Assembly: GCA_910576935.1 (NCBI GenBank)
Contig: CAJTKG010000001.1
Coordinates: forward strand, 1 to 64,000
Direction: 5' to 3'
Origin: an uncultured Muribaculaceae bacterium
GTDB lineage: Bacteria > Bacteroidota > Bacteroidia > Bacteroidales > Muribaculaceae
DNA: 64,000 bases
Shown: positions 1 through 8,031 of the stretch, piece after piece
How the letters are laid out: the number at the start of each line of letters is the position of its first letter
Numbering within the stretch: position 1 is the stretch's first letter
Notes under the pieces: generated by a model
Told to the model about the DNA's origin: nothing
The model's input: only the letters and a program-made list of their open reading frames with translations
Databases searched by the model: none
Made by a program: the position numbers and the translations under genes

Positions 1-149
1 GCTACTGCGGCAGACATCCCCGCGCGTCTAAACCGACCAAACCGATGTCAAACGCACATTGACATCGTTGTTACAAATTATAGATCTCCTTGCTTTCAGC
101 CGACAGTCGGGAGATAGTCGGCCCATGCGCCGTCGATTTTTTTGCGGAA

Positions 150-185
150 ATAACAAAGGCAACCCGAGGGGGTCGCCTTTGTTAT
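150..185 (-). terminator. Hairpin downstream of the secreted multidomain protein gene
   Basis: An 11-bp stem (ATAACAAAGGC pairing with GCCTTTGTTAT) encloses a C/G-rich loop. It lies about 20 bases beyond the stop of the minus-strand gene ending at 206, so it is a likely transcription end for that gene. The run of T on the minus strand after the stem is short. Bases 1-149 to its left hold no gene or motif that I can recognise. Confidence 0.6.
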
Positions 186-205
186 ATTGAGTGATTATCG
201 GGGGA

Positions 206-2587
206 TTATTTTACCAGTACTTTTGTTGTTTTGCCACCCTGACGGCGGATATAGAGTCCGTTCTCGGGGTTGGCAACGCGTACACCCTGAAGGTTGTAGT
301 ATTCGACGGGTTCGTTGGCGTCGATGTCGATGTCTTCGACACCGTCGGCTTTATCAAGACCTACGGTGAGGGTGAAGATGTCGACGCGTTCGGTGCTCCC
401 TGTCTCGAGTTTGGCTTCGGTTACGTTGCTTGCGGCAAGCCACAATGCATCTTCAGCGTCTTCAAGAGCTGTACCGTCTACTGTCATTGTTGTCAGTTTG
501 GTGCCGTTGACGGCGACGTATTTGATGACATAGCCTGCGGCTGCCTTGACGATTACAGACCCGCCGTTTTTGTAGAGGCGCAGCTGGTTGCCTTTGTTAT
601 AGTCTTTGTAGAGACGTGTCGTTGTGGAGCCGTCGGTGAACGAGATGGAAGCGTTGCCTGCTGTGAATGTGAGATCAGAAACAACTATTGCGCCTTCCTG
701 ACCGTCGCCGGGGTTCTGCTGGGCGGGATTGAGTGTTGTCGGGTTGGCGAAATCAAACATCGCTGTCTCTGACACTGCGGGGAGAACTTTGACGGTGTAG
801 GTGGCTGCCACGACAGAGCTGTTTACCATTTCTTCCTTGACGGCGAATGCCTTGACGGTTGTGGTTTCGTTGATTGTGATGGGGCCGTTGTAAAGAGTTG
901 ACTGTATTGTGGGTTCAGAGCCGTCGAGGGTGTAGAAGATCGAAGCACCTTCGGTTGCACATGTAATCTCGACTTTTGTTCCTGCGGGGACATTGCCTGC
1001 AGCTACCGAGAAGACAGGAGCGGCGACAGCTTTCTGGCCCGTAGCGCTTGTGATCTCGACGGGATAGAGCTGTACATTGCCGTTATAGACAGCCACGATG
1101 CCTTTGAGGGTCAGATGCTCGCCGGTGGTGACGGTGACTACGTCATAGTATTTTTCGTCGTTAAACTGGTTGTAAAGGACTGCGCTGCCGGTAGCGTCGG
1201 TTACGGTGAAGTTGCGGGCATCTTTGCCTTCGGTGATTGTCACGTCGGGAATGACGACGTAGTTGTTCACCATATCGGCAGAGAGTTCTTCGAGGGCGAT
1301 TTCGTCAGGCTCGATGGCTGCGCCGGCAGTGCCTGCCTTGAATGTCTCGGCGACGAGGTTCTTCATCTGGTACTGGCCGTTGGTGCGGTTTTCGTAGAGG
1401 CCTGTGATACCGCCGGGGATTGTCATGCCGTTGGTGTATTTCTCGGTGAGGTCACCATAGACCAGGAGGACACCGCTGTTGTCTTTGATATAGAGGTAGC
1501 GGCCGTTCTGATATACGGCGTTGACGCTGCCGCTGATGGTGGTGTTGGCCTCTGTGTAGGCTGCACTGAGGAAGCCGGCGATGTCGGCTACGGTTTTGTC
1601 TTCGGGGACGGGTGCGGTGCTCTCGCCTACTTTGACGTTGTCGACGCACCATGTGGCATAGTTGGCATCCTGTGTGGCGTAGAAACGGAAGCCGATGTAG
1701 ATTGTGCCTTCGTTAAGATAGGGGGTGAGGTCGATCTCGCCCGAGTTGACCCATTCTGAGTAGCCTGTAGCGGGTGCTTCGGCGATGGTGGGATTGAGTT
1801 TATAGTTGCGTGCGAGTTCGAGAGTGTTGGATGTCATGACATAAGCCTCGAAGACTGATGTTGTCGAGCCATAGCCGTTGACCTGAGTGTCGAAAGTGAG
1901 TTTTTTTGTTGTCACCTTGGTAAGGTCGATGGCGGGCGAGATCAGCCATGCGTCGAAAGGAGGTTGTGTGCCCTTGTAGCCTGTCATGGCTGCATAGCCG
2001 TTGTTGTTGAAAGATGTCTGATACCACTGTTTGTCACCTGACATCTTCACGTTCGTCCAGCTTGCGGGGATCCCCGAGGTAAATGTCTCGTCGAGGAAGC
2101 TTACCGGGCCTTCGGGGGTGGGAGGAGTCACTTCGCCGCCACCGCCTGTGCCGCCGTAGGTGATTGTCATCTTCTCGATGCGGGCGTGTCCCTTGCCCGA
2201 GCCGTTAGTGATTGTAAACGATTTGGCGTCGCCTGTCCATGTTGAGGTGGCTACGTCAAGAGCGCCGGGTTCGGCTGTAGCGGCTGCGTTGAAAGGATTG
2301 CTGCTGTCTGTGGTGAACACGACTTTCGTGATGTTGCCGTTGCTCGATGTGAGCTGGAACGTATTTCCGGCATAAAGACGAAGTGCGTTGCCGGTCGTGT
2401 AATACTTGGGTGTGTTGTTGTTCGAGCCTTTTGTCAGTGTAGCGGTGATCTCGTCGTTGACCTTGATCGAGAGAACTTCCTGGGCGTTGGCATAGCCTTG
2501 GGCCGAGAAGTCAAAAGTGACTTCGGCTGCAGAAGCGCTCCATGCCATCGCTGATACACAGGCTAATGAAAGTAAAAATTTTTTCAT
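206..2587 (-). CDS. Secreted multidomain surface protein with cleaved-adhesin (choice-of-anchor J), OB-like and chitobiase-C-like modules and a C-terminal sorting-type tail
   Basis: The 793-residue protein starts with a Sec signal peptide (MKKFLLSLACVSAMAWSASA). A beta-rich module follows (about residues 21-145). Next is a cleaved-adhesin/choice-of-anchor J domain (about 160-325, with LDETFTSGIPASW and an aromatic WCVDNV end), two OB-like repeats (about 330-520), and a chitobiase/hexosaminidase C-terminal-type repeat (FYTLDGSEPT). A second beta module resembles the first in its FDF...QLRLY pattern. The tail YYNLQGVRV...GLYI...KVLVK resembles type IX secretion C-terminal domains, so export to the cell surface is inferred. 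No catalytic residues are recognisable; a binding or adhesive role is the likeliest reading. It appears monocistronic, with its own promoter at 2637-2644 and a hairpin after the stop. Confidence 0.8.
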   Translation of the reverse strand: MKKFLLSLACVSAMAWSASAAEVTFDFSAQGYANAQEVLSIKVNDEITATLTKGSNNNTPKYYTTGNALRLYAGNTFQLTSSNGNITKVVFTTDSSNPFNAAATAEPGALDVATSTWTGDAKSFTITNGSGKGHARIEKMTITYGGTGGGGEVTPPTPEGPVSFLDETFTSGIPASWTNVKMSGDKQWYQTSFNNNGYAAMTGYKGTQPPFDAWLISPAIDLTKVTTKKLTFDTQVNGYGSTTSVFEAYVMTSNTLELARNYKLNPTIAEAPATGYSEWVNSGEIDLTPYLNEGTIYIGFRFYATQDANYATWCVDNVKVGESTAPVPEDKTVADIAGFLSAAYTEANTTISGSVNAVYQNGRYLYIKDNSGVLLVYGDLTEKYTNGMTIPGGITGLYENRTNGQYQMKNLVAETFKAGTAGAAIEPDEIALEELSADMVNNYVVIPDVTITEGKDARNFTVTDATGSAVLYNQFNDEKYYDVVTVTTGEHLTLKGIVAVYNGNVQLYPVEITSATGQKAVAAPVFSVAAGNVPAGTKVEITCATEGASIFYTLDGSEPTIQSTLYNGPITINETTTVKAFAVKEEMVNSSVVAATYTVKVLPAVSETAMFDFANPTTLNPAQQNPGDGQEGAIVVSDLTFTAGNASISFTDGSTTTRLYKDYNKGNQLRLYKNGGSVIVKAAAGYVIKYVAVNGTKLTTMTVDGTALEDAEDALWLAASNVTEAKLETGSTERVDIFTLTVGLDKADGVEDIDIDANEPVEYYNLQGVRVANPENGLYIRRQGGKTTKVLVK

Positions 2588-2636
2588 AAGGAGTTATTTT
2601 GGTTAATATGAATATAAATTGGTCTCGTTTCAGTGG

Positions 2637-2644
2637 CAAAGATA
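2637..2644 (-). promoter_or_regulatory. Bacteroidetes -7 box (TATCTTTG) for the secreted protein gene
   Basis: Read on the minus strand the sequence is TATCTTTG, a perfect match to TAnnTTTG, about 50 bases before the ATG at 2587. No TTG lies at the expected upstream distance, so only the -7 element is supported. Confidence 0.55.
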
Positions 2645-2710
2645 GCGAATTATTTGCATCTGTTGATATAAAAAGACTAAAAATTAACATGTTAAATGTA
2701 AAATCGGAGA

Positions 2711-2750
2711 TATGACAATGGCGTCTGCCGCGGCAGACGCCATTGTCATA
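2711..2750 (-). terminator. Perfect 40-nt palindrome, terminator of the EEP-family gene
   Basis: The left arm TATGACAATGGCGTCTGCCG is followed at once by its exact reverse complement, giving a 20-bp stem with no loop bases beyond those needed to turn. It lies 21 bases after the stop of the minus-strand gene ending at 2772. The outer part of the stem (ATGACAATGGCGT) recurs in the terminator at 12884-12913. Confidence 0.75.
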
Positions 2751-2771
2751 TAGCTTTTATATCACAGACGG

Positions 2772-3830
2772 TTATTTCTTTGCCGGCCGATTGACATATC
2801 TTATGAGGAAGACTTCGGTCGGGAAATGGTCTGAGTAGCCGTTAAGGTAGCTGCCCGAGGCAAATGTGCGTTTGGGATATCCCTGGCGGTTGCCTTCGGT
2901 GTCTTTTAGGAAGTCTTTGTTGAGGACATCGGCGCGGTAGAAGTGCCAGCGGTCGTCGGGAGTATCGACGAGATTGCCCGAGAGGATTATCTGGTCAAAC
3001 AGATTCCATTGGCTTTTATATGCAAGTGTACCGATGCCTTCGTCGAGTTTTTTCCACCAGGGGTTAAAGAAGCCGTGTTTGCCGACATTCTTCATATCGC
3101 GTTTGGCTCCGAGTATTTTGGCACATGATTTGTCCATCGGGTCGTCGTTGAGGTCTCCCATGATCATGACGCCTATTTCGGGGTCGATGCGCCAGAGCGA
3201 ATCGGCGATTTCTTTACAGAGTGCAGCGGCGGCTTCGCGGTTGGGCGATGATTTTTCTTGTCCGCCGAGGCGCGAGGGCCAGTGGTTGACGATGACAGCG
3301 ATGCGCTGGCCCAGAAGTGAGCCGACGACACACATCTGGTCGCGGGTGCGGAATGGCACAGCCGTCAGACGGTGGTTGGTGACGTTCTCGACTTTGAAGT
3401 AGCGGGGATTGTAGAGCATGCCGACGTCGACGCCGCGGGCATCGGGCGAATCATGGTGGACAATCTGAAGATTCCATTGCCGCAGGGCGGGGCGGGCTAC
3501 GAGGTCTTCGAGCACCGAGCGGTTCTCTATCTCGCTGACGCCGATGATTGCCGGGCCGTTGGGTGTCGTAGGCGAAGTAAACTGCGATATGGCATACGAC
3601 AGATTGTCGAGTTTGTCGTTATACTTGCGCGAATCCCATTTTTTAGGGCCTCCGGGTGTATATTCGATGTCGCGGCCCTCGGGGTTGTTGGGAATTGTGT
3701 CGAACAGATTCTCAAGGTTATAGAAAGCGATGCCGGCCATCTGCATGCCGCGTTTGGCGTTTTGTGTCTGTGACCATGCCGCGGGTATTGCGAGCAGCGC
3801 GGCGACCACCAGTGGAAGTAAGCGTCTCAT
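2772..3830 (-). CDS. Secreted endonuclease/exonuclease/phosphatase (EEP) family protein
   Basis: The 352-residue protein has an N-terminal signal peptide (MRRLLPLVVAALLAIPAAWS), so it acts outside the cytoplasm. The body matches the EEP (DNase I-like) fold in order: FYNLENLFDT near the start (Asn), a catalytic-type Glu in GVSEIENR, VNHWPSRLGG, the Asp-Asn pair in MGDLNDDP, and the terminal SDHFP with Asp-His. Members hydrolyse phosphodiester or phosphomonoester bonds in nucleic acids, lipids or sugars; the substrate cannot be read from the sequence. The gene stands alone, with a strong promoter at 3947-3978 and a perfect hairpin after the stop. Confidence 0.85.
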   Translation of the reverse strand: MRRLLPLVVAALLAIPAAWSQTQNAKRGMQMAGIAFYNLENLFDTIPNNPEGRDIEYTPGGPKKWDSRKYNDKLDNLSYAISQFTSPTTPNGPAIIGVSEIENRSVLEDLVARPALRQWNLQIVHHDSPDARGVDVGMLYNPRYFKVENVTNHRLTAVPFRTRDQMCVVGSLLGQRIAVIVNHWPSRLGGQEKSSPNREAAAALCKEIADSLWRIDPEIGVMIMGDLNDDPMDKSCAKILGAKRDMKNVGKHGFFNPWWKKLDEGIGTLAYKSQWNLFDQIILSGNLVDTPDDRWHFYRADVLNKDFLKDTEGNRQGYPKRTFASGSYLNGYSDHFPTEVFLIRYVNRPAKK

Positions 3831-3946
3831 TGATATTTTCGAGTATAAGGATTTTTTGAAGTTTTGATAATAATGGATACAAATAAGTTGAATATAATGT
3901 CAAACTTGTCAGAGTTTTGTCGGGCGTGAGTATCTTCACCGTAGCG

Positions 3947-3978
3947 CAAAGATACGAAAAATTTATTTAGACTTGCAA
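3947..3978 (-). promoter_or_regulatory. Promoter of the EEP-family gene (TTG-N21-TATCTTTG)
   Basis: On the minus strand TTG (3976-3978) is followed after 21 bases by TATCTTTG (3947-3954). Both elements and the spacing fit the Bacteroidetes primary-sigma promoter. The leader to the ATG at 3830 is about 110 bases. Confidence 0.7.
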
Positions 3979-3985
3979 ATCATAA

Positions 3986-5200
3986 TCAAAGCAGGTCTGT
4001 AACGAGGAATTCACGCAGGCTTATGTGTCTGATTCCCGGATATTGCGGTAGGTCACCGGTGACGGGATCCATCGAAACGACATACTTGGGATAGTTGTCT
4101 TTGATGTCGGCGAGGTTGCCGAACTCACGTTTTATGGTTTCCTCGGAAGCAAGTAGATAAGTTGCCTGAATATAGATTGTAACCTCTCCGCGTGTGGCGA
4201 CAAAATCGACCTCGCCGGCACGAAGTATACCTACGGCGACTTTGAATCCCTGACAGCAAAGATGATTCCAGATGACATTCTCGATTATTTTCTCGATTGA
4301 TCCTCTCAGATTGAATCCGCATAGGAGATTACGCAACCCGTGATCTGCAAAATAATATTTATAGAGTTGTTCAAAGAGTTTTTTGCCGTGAATGTCAAAT
4401 CTCGCGACCGGAGAGAGTATCAGTGCGCCGCAAAGATATTTCATATAGGCGGATGTCGCCGTTTCTGAAATCTGTTCGCCCTGTGACTTCATAGTGGCTG
4501 AAATATTGCGAACGGATATAAGTTTGCCGATGTTGTCGGCAAGATAAGTCGACAGATTCTCGATGAATGGCACGTTTCTGATGCTCTCGCGTGAAATGAC
4601 GTCGCGCATCATGATTGTGTTGTAGACGCCTTGAAGGTAGTCTCTTACCTGACTCTCGTCGTCAATGTCGAAATGGCTGAGGCCGGGCATGCCGCCGACG
4701 CGCAGATAATCTTTAAGGCTCTTGTCGGAATCCTCGAGGCGGTGAAATGAAAGAAATTCGATGTACGAAAGACTGTGTATCGGTATCTCGATATATCTGC
4801 CTGACAGGCGACTGCTTAGTTCGGTGGAAAATATATAGGCATTGCTGCCGGTCGCAACGATTTGGCAGTGTCCTTCGGCGTGAAGACTGCGTAGGGCATT
4901 CTCATAACCGTCTATATCCTGCACCTCGTCAATCAACAGGTAGTTGTCGGTCCCGCGTGGCAGATTGGCAATGACGTAGTCATAGAGCTGATCGGAAGTT
5001 TCAATGTGTCGGAATGCCTGTAGCTCTTTGTTGATATACAAAACACGGGCGTTGTCTATATTATGCTTGAGCCAATCGTCGATCTGACGCAACATGTAGC
5101 TTTTGCCGACACGGCGCTGGCCGACGAGAATTATCATCATGCCCCTGTTTAGCCGCGAGATAATGCGGTCGAGATATTTTTGCCGGATTATAACAGACAT
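3986..5200 (-). CDS. AAA-family ATP-binding protein with DUF4143-type C-terminal domain
   Basis: The 404-residue cytoplasmic protein has a Walker A motif GQRRVGKS at residues 27-34, Walker B LLIDE at 88-92, and a sensor-like ATGSN at about 116-120. The second half matches the DUF4143 domain seen in many Bacteroidetes ATPases of unknown function, including a segment resembling a nuclease-like fold (GEVDFVATRGEVTIYIQ). These genes occur as scattered accessory genes; some authors relate them to toxin-antitoxin-like or stress roles, but none is shown here. It is monocistronic, and its upstream region carries four 40/41-bp repeats with a promoter inside the first, suggesting tight regulation, perhaps by its own product. 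Confidence 0.85.
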   Translation of the reverse strand: MSVIIRQKYLDRIISRLNRGMMIILVGQRRVGKSYMLRQIDDWLKHNIDNARVLYINKELQAFRHIETSDQLYDYVIANLPRGTDNYLLIDEVQDIDGYENALRSLHAEGHCQIVATGSNAYIFSTELSSRLSGRYIEIPIHSLSYIEFLSFHRLEDSDKSLKDYLRVGGMPGLSHFDIDDESQVRDYLQGVYNTIMMRDVISRESIRNVPFIENLSTYLADNIGKLISVRNISATMKSQGEQISETATSAYMKYLCGALILSPVARFDIHGKKLFEQLYKYYFADHGLRNLLCGFNLRGSIEKIIENVIWNHLCCQGFKVAVGILRAGEVDFVATRGEVTIYIQATYLLASEETIKREFGNLADIKDNYPKYVVSMDPVTGDLPQYPGIRHISLREFLVTDLL

Positions 5201-5220
5201 CTTTTTTGTTTTTTATTTCT

Positions 5221-5382
5221 TTTGCAAATCTACCAATTTATAAAATGCAAAACAAACAAAACCTGCAGAAATGCCAATCTATAAAATGGAAAGTTGACAA
5301 AATATGCAAAAGTACCCATCTATAAAATGCAAACGAGCGGAATTTGCGAAGATGCCGATGTATAAAACGCAAACGAGGATGC
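5221..5382. repeat. Four-unit direct repeat array (period 40-41 bp) upstream of the DUF4143 ATPase
   Basis: Units begin at about 5221, 5262, 5303 and 5343. Each has the form TTTGCAAA, a few variable bases, CCAATcTATAAAATGCAAA. The core TATAAAATG or TATAAAACG is present in all four. The spacers between cores are similar in length but less conserved. The unit nearest the gene overlaps its promoter. The regular spacing of about four helical turns suggests a cooperative protein-binding array and not a CRISPR array. Confidence 0.8.
5225..5255 (-). promoter_or_regulatory. Promoter of the DUF4143 ATPase gene (TTG-N20-TAGATTTG)
   Basis: On the minus strand TTG (5253-5255) and TAGATTTG (5225-5232) are 20 bases apart. 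Transcription would start about 18 bases before the ATG at 5200. The -7 box lies inside the first unit of the 40/41-bp repeat array, so a protein bound to the repeats would be placed to block or assist polymerase. Confidence 0.65.
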
Positions 5383-5432
5383 CGCATATAGTCTGCGACA
5401 CCCTCGCTGTGATATTATATTCGTTGTCGCGA

Positions 5433-6335
5433 TTATTTGACTCCGTCGACTTCGATCTGATAGACGATGACTTCGTTGGGGCCGATGCCGCGTGACGGCA
5501 TGCCGTCAAGGCCGTAGGCGAGTTCGGCGGGCACGTAGAGTGTGGCTTTGCCGCCTACGCCAAGCATCATGACGCCTTCGGCCAGACCTGTGTTAAGGCG
5601 TGACGGTGCGATGGTGCGGGGAGTGTCGCCGGTTGTAAATGTCGTTGTGCCGTCGACTTTTTTCTCAGTGTATTTGAGCTCGACGTTGGTGTCGGGCTTG
5701 ATCTTCGTTGTGTCGCCCTGAGCTGTAATTTTATAGATCAGGCCTGAAGCGGTAGTCTTTAGTTCGGGGTCTTCGGTTTTTGCCTTGTCGATAAATGCGC
5801 GGCCGACCTGTGCGTTCTGAATCGCTTCGGGTGTAGCCGAGCGGCGAGCCTTTTCGCGGGCGAGGATGATCTCTTCGGCTCGGGCCGTAAGAATCTGGAA
5901 TTCGTTGTAGGTCGTTGTGTTGGCGAGCTGATTGACTGTGTCCTGCATGAATGCGCGTTTGAAGTTGCTTATGAGCTTGTCGCGGTCAATGTCGATTCCT
6001 TGAGCTTGGAGCTGTTTTACTTCCTGGAGCATCTGCATGCCGAGCTGCATGCCCATGATAGTGGCTTGACTCTTTTCGCCGCTGAAAACGAGCTGCACGC
6101 CCTTGACGATGTCTTCTTTGGGGAATGCCATGCTGCTGTTGGCCGCGAAATTCATATAGTCGTTGAGAACATATCCGCCGATATATTTGCCTTGAGTGAT
6201 TGATATCGAGTCGGCAAGTGCTTTGGAGATGACGGTGTCGTTGTCGACGGCTACGGCATCGCCGTGGCCGCCGCAAGAGGCGAAGCCGAAGGCCATGAGA
6301 CCTGCGGCGCAAAGTGATAGTGTTGATTTTTTCAT
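5433..6335 (-). CDS. FKBP-type peptidyl-prolyl isomerase-like lipoprotein with degenerate active site
   Basis: With the ATG at 6335 the protein is 300 residues and opens with a lipoprotein signal ending in FGFASC, so it is probably membrane-anchored and faces the periplasm. An upstream in-frame ATG at 6353 would add six residues. The N-terminal half is the helical FKBP dimerisation-type domain; the last ~95 residues are FKBP-like (ELKYTEKKVDG ... PAELAYG ... GIGPNEVIVYQIEV). The usual FDSS and IPG(W/F) active-site segments are replaced (TTFTTGDTP, LNTGLAEGV), so isomerase activity is doubtful and a chaperone role is more likely. It is the last of three consecutive FKBP genes on one likely transcript, 29 bases after the previous stop (11 from the upstream ATG). 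Confidence 0.85.
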   Translation of the reverse strand: MKKSTLSLCAAGLMAFGFASCGGHGDAVAVDNDTVISKALADSISITQGKYIGGYVLNDYMNFAANSSMAFPKEDIVKGVQLVFSGEKSQATIMGMQLGMQMLQEVKQLQAQGIDIDRDKLISNFKRAFMQDTVNQLANTTTYNEFQILTARAEEIILAREKARRSATPEAIQNAQVGRAFIDKAKTEDPELKTTASGLIYKITAQGDTTKIKPDTNVELKYTEKKVDGTTTFTTGDTPRTIAPSRLNTGLAEGVMMLGVGGKATLYVPAELAYGLDGMPSRGIGPNEVIVYQIEVDGVK

Positions 6336-6364
6336 GTTGATATTGTATTTCATTATTGTTTGCG

Positions 6365-7087
6365 TTAGTCGTTGGTCGGAGTCGGAATGACTTCGAGCAG
6401 TTTTAAAGTGAAATCGAGAGCGGCATTCGGCGGTATGGCACCGGGAACACCCTCGGCGCCGTAGCCGAGTGATGCGGGCACGACGAAGCGATAGCTTCCA
6501 CCGGGTTTCATCATGCGCAGTGCTTCGGTGAAGCCGGGCACAAGACGTTCGACGTCGAAGACGACCGGCCCGTCGGTTTCGTCAAAGACACTGCCGTCTG
6601 AGAGACGTCCGGTATATGTTATCGATACTCTGTCGTTGGCTGCCGGATTGACACCTTCGCCCTCGACGATAGTCTGAAAGACGAGTCCTGACGGAGTGGT
6701 GACGACGCCCTCGATCGCGGCTATGGAGTCGCAATAGGCTTTCTGGGTTTCGGCCGAAAATGTCGTCTTGTAATAGGCATCACGCTGTTGTGTGATGTAT
6801 TCGTCGATATAGGCGTCGGCCTCACGGTCGGTGAAGCCTGTCGAGCCGCCGTTGATGACATTATCGAGATAGCTGATCAGCAGCTTGCGGTCAACCTTTA
6901 CACCGAGGCGTTCGATGTTGTCGACCGAACCTGATAGCGCTCCGCCGAGTATTGTAGCGACGGCTTCTGTCAGTCGGCTGCCGTCGTTGACTGAAGCCAA
7001 AGAGTCGGTTGCAGCTGCCGGCGCCGCTTTGGCTGTGAACTGTCCCATGCAGACCGCTGCTGCCAGAAGTATTATGAGGCGTCTCAT
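6365..7087 (-). CDS. Exported FKBP-type peptidyl-prolyl cis-trans isomerase
   Basis: The 240-residue protein starts with a cleavable-type signal peptide (MRRLIILLAAAVCMGQFTAKA), placing it in the periplasm. A helical N-terminal domain is followed by a complete FKBP domain with ITYTGRLSDGSVFDE, VPGFTEAL, GSYRFVVPASLGYG and an aromatic/hydrophobic end (LDFTLKLLEV). The residues lining the proline pocket (Tyr, Asp, Phe, Tyr) are in place, so it should be an active isomerase of exported proteins. Its ATG overlaps the stop of the upstream FKBP gene by 4 nt (ATGA), which shows co-transcription and likely coupled translation. Confidence 0.9.
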   Translation of the reverse strand: MRRLIILLAAAVCMGQFTAKAAPAAATDSLASVNDGSRLTEAVATILGGALSGSVDNIERLGVKVDRKLLISYLDNVINGGSTGFTDREADAYIDEYITQQRDAYYKTTFSAETQKAYCDSIAAIEGVVTTPSGLVFQTIVEGEGVNPAANDRVSITYTGRLSDGSVFDETDGPVVFDVERLVPGFTEALRMMKPGGSYRFVVPASLGYGAEGVPGAIPPNAALDFTLKLLEVIPTPTND

Positions 7088-7710
7088 TTCTTGCCGACGA
7101 CTTCGATGAGTGTCACGTCAAAGACGAGTGTCTGGTTGGGGCCTATTACGCCGCCGGCACCCTGTGGGCCGTATGCGAGAGCCGAGGGAATGAACAGACG
7201 CCATGTCGAGCCTGCTTTCATAAGTTGAAGAGCCTCGACCCAGCCGGGTATTACCTGTGACACGCCGAAAGTTGCGGGTGTGCCGCGCTCTTCGCTTGAG
7301 TCGAAGACAGTGCCGTCGATGAGTTTGCCGGTATAGTGTACGACTACCTGGTCGGCTGCCGTGGGTTGTGGACCGTCGCCTTCTTTGATCACTTCATATT
7401 GCAGACCGGAGGCCGTTGTCTTGACCTCGACGCGCTTGCCGTTTTCGGCGAGGAAGTCTTCGCCGGCTTTGGCGTTGACGGTAGCCATTGCTTCTGAGGC
7501 TGCCTTCTGCTTGGCTTCGAGTTCGGTGAAAAAACGCTGTATCTCGGCTTTGGCCTCGTCGTAAGTCATTTTGGGCTGTGAGCCATAGTAGACTGAGGCC
7601 ACGCCGTCGGCGAAGTCCTGGATGTTGATGCTCTCGATGCCCGAAGCCTTGAAGTTGTTACCCATGCTCAGGCCGAGTGCATAGCTGAGTTTGTCGAATG
7701 ATGTTGACAT
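7084..7710 (-). CDS. FKBP-type peptidyl-prolyl cis-trans isomerase, probably cytoplasmic
   Basis: The 208-residue protein has no signal peptide (MSTSFDKLSYALGLSMGNN), unlike its two downstream neighbours. A helical FKBP N-terminal domain (YALGLSMGNNF, Lys/Ala-rich linker) precedes a full FKBP domain: VHYTGKLIDGTVFDSS, VIPGWVEALQLM, WRLFIPSALAYG, VFDVTLIEV. Pocket residues including the Trp are intact. It resembles the FklB/FkpA class of dimeric isomerases that also act as chaperones. It is first in the three-gene FKBP operon and has a strong promoter at 7752-7783. Confidence 0.9.
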   Translation of the reverse strand: MSTSFDKLSYALGLSMGNNFKASGIESINIQDFADGVASVYYGSQPKMTYDEAKAEIQRFFTELEAKQKAASEAMATVNAKAGEDFLAENGKRVEVKTTASGLQYEVIKEGDGPQPTAADQVVVHYTGKLIDGTVFDSSEERGTPATFGVSQVIPGWVEALQLMKAGSTWRLFIPSALAYGPQGAGGVIGPNQTLVFDVTLIEVVGKK

Positions 7711-7751
7711 GTTTTATGTAGTTTAATGTTTATATATGTCTGATTGCCGGA

Positions 7752-7783
7752 CAAAGATAATCGTTTTTTATCTAACGATGCAA
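7752..7783 (-). promoter_or_regulatory. Promoter of the FKBP operon (TTG-N21-TATCTTTG)
   Basis: On the minus strand TTG (7781-7783) precedes TATCTTTG (7752-7759) by 21 bases. This is the same arrangement as at 3947-3978. The leader to the ATG at 7710 is about 35 bases. Confidence 0.7.
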
Positions 7784-7885
7784 GACTATAACAAAAAAGC
7801 CGTAAAAAGGTTAAGAAGGAATAGAACAATAATTTGCATTAATTTAGAATAATACTTATATTAGTTAAAATGGTTAAAAAATAGT

Positions 7886-7914
7886 TTGCAATTAAAAATT
7901 TATCTCTAAATTCG
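7886..7914 (+). promoter_or_regulatory. Candidate promoter of the propeller/amidase operon
   Basis: TTG (7886-7888) is followed after 18 bases by TAAATTCG (7907-7914), one mismatch from TAnnTTTG and slightly short in spacing. It would give a leader of over 100 bases. This is weaker than the other promoters in the window. Confidence 0.35.
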
Positions 7915-8031
7915 CTTGAACATATATGATGCTATCCGTCTATCATGTCGGCGCATCTTGCATTACTTTAAGTCTGAAATCAGTTAATAACCCAAATTAT
8001 CAATTTAATTACCCCAAATCTTACCACATTT

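Larger units (their letters stand above)
7711..8031. other. Divergent intergenic region (321 bp)
   Basis: This AT-rich gap separates the FKBP operon (leftward) from the propeller/amidase operon (rightward). It holds the FKBP promoter at 7752-7783 and a weaker candidate rightward promoter at 7886-7914. I see no ORF, tRNA or stable repeat in it. Confidence 0.6.

Noticed and set aside
191..772. Open frames antisense to the first secreted protein (also 1115-1759)
   Set aside because: Low-complexity Cys/Val/Gly-rich shadow translations of a clearly coding minus strand.
5221..5382. CRISPR-like array
   Set aside because: The repeats are about 33 bp with only ~7-bp gaps, far too short for spacers, and there are no cas genes. 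A regulatory array fits better.
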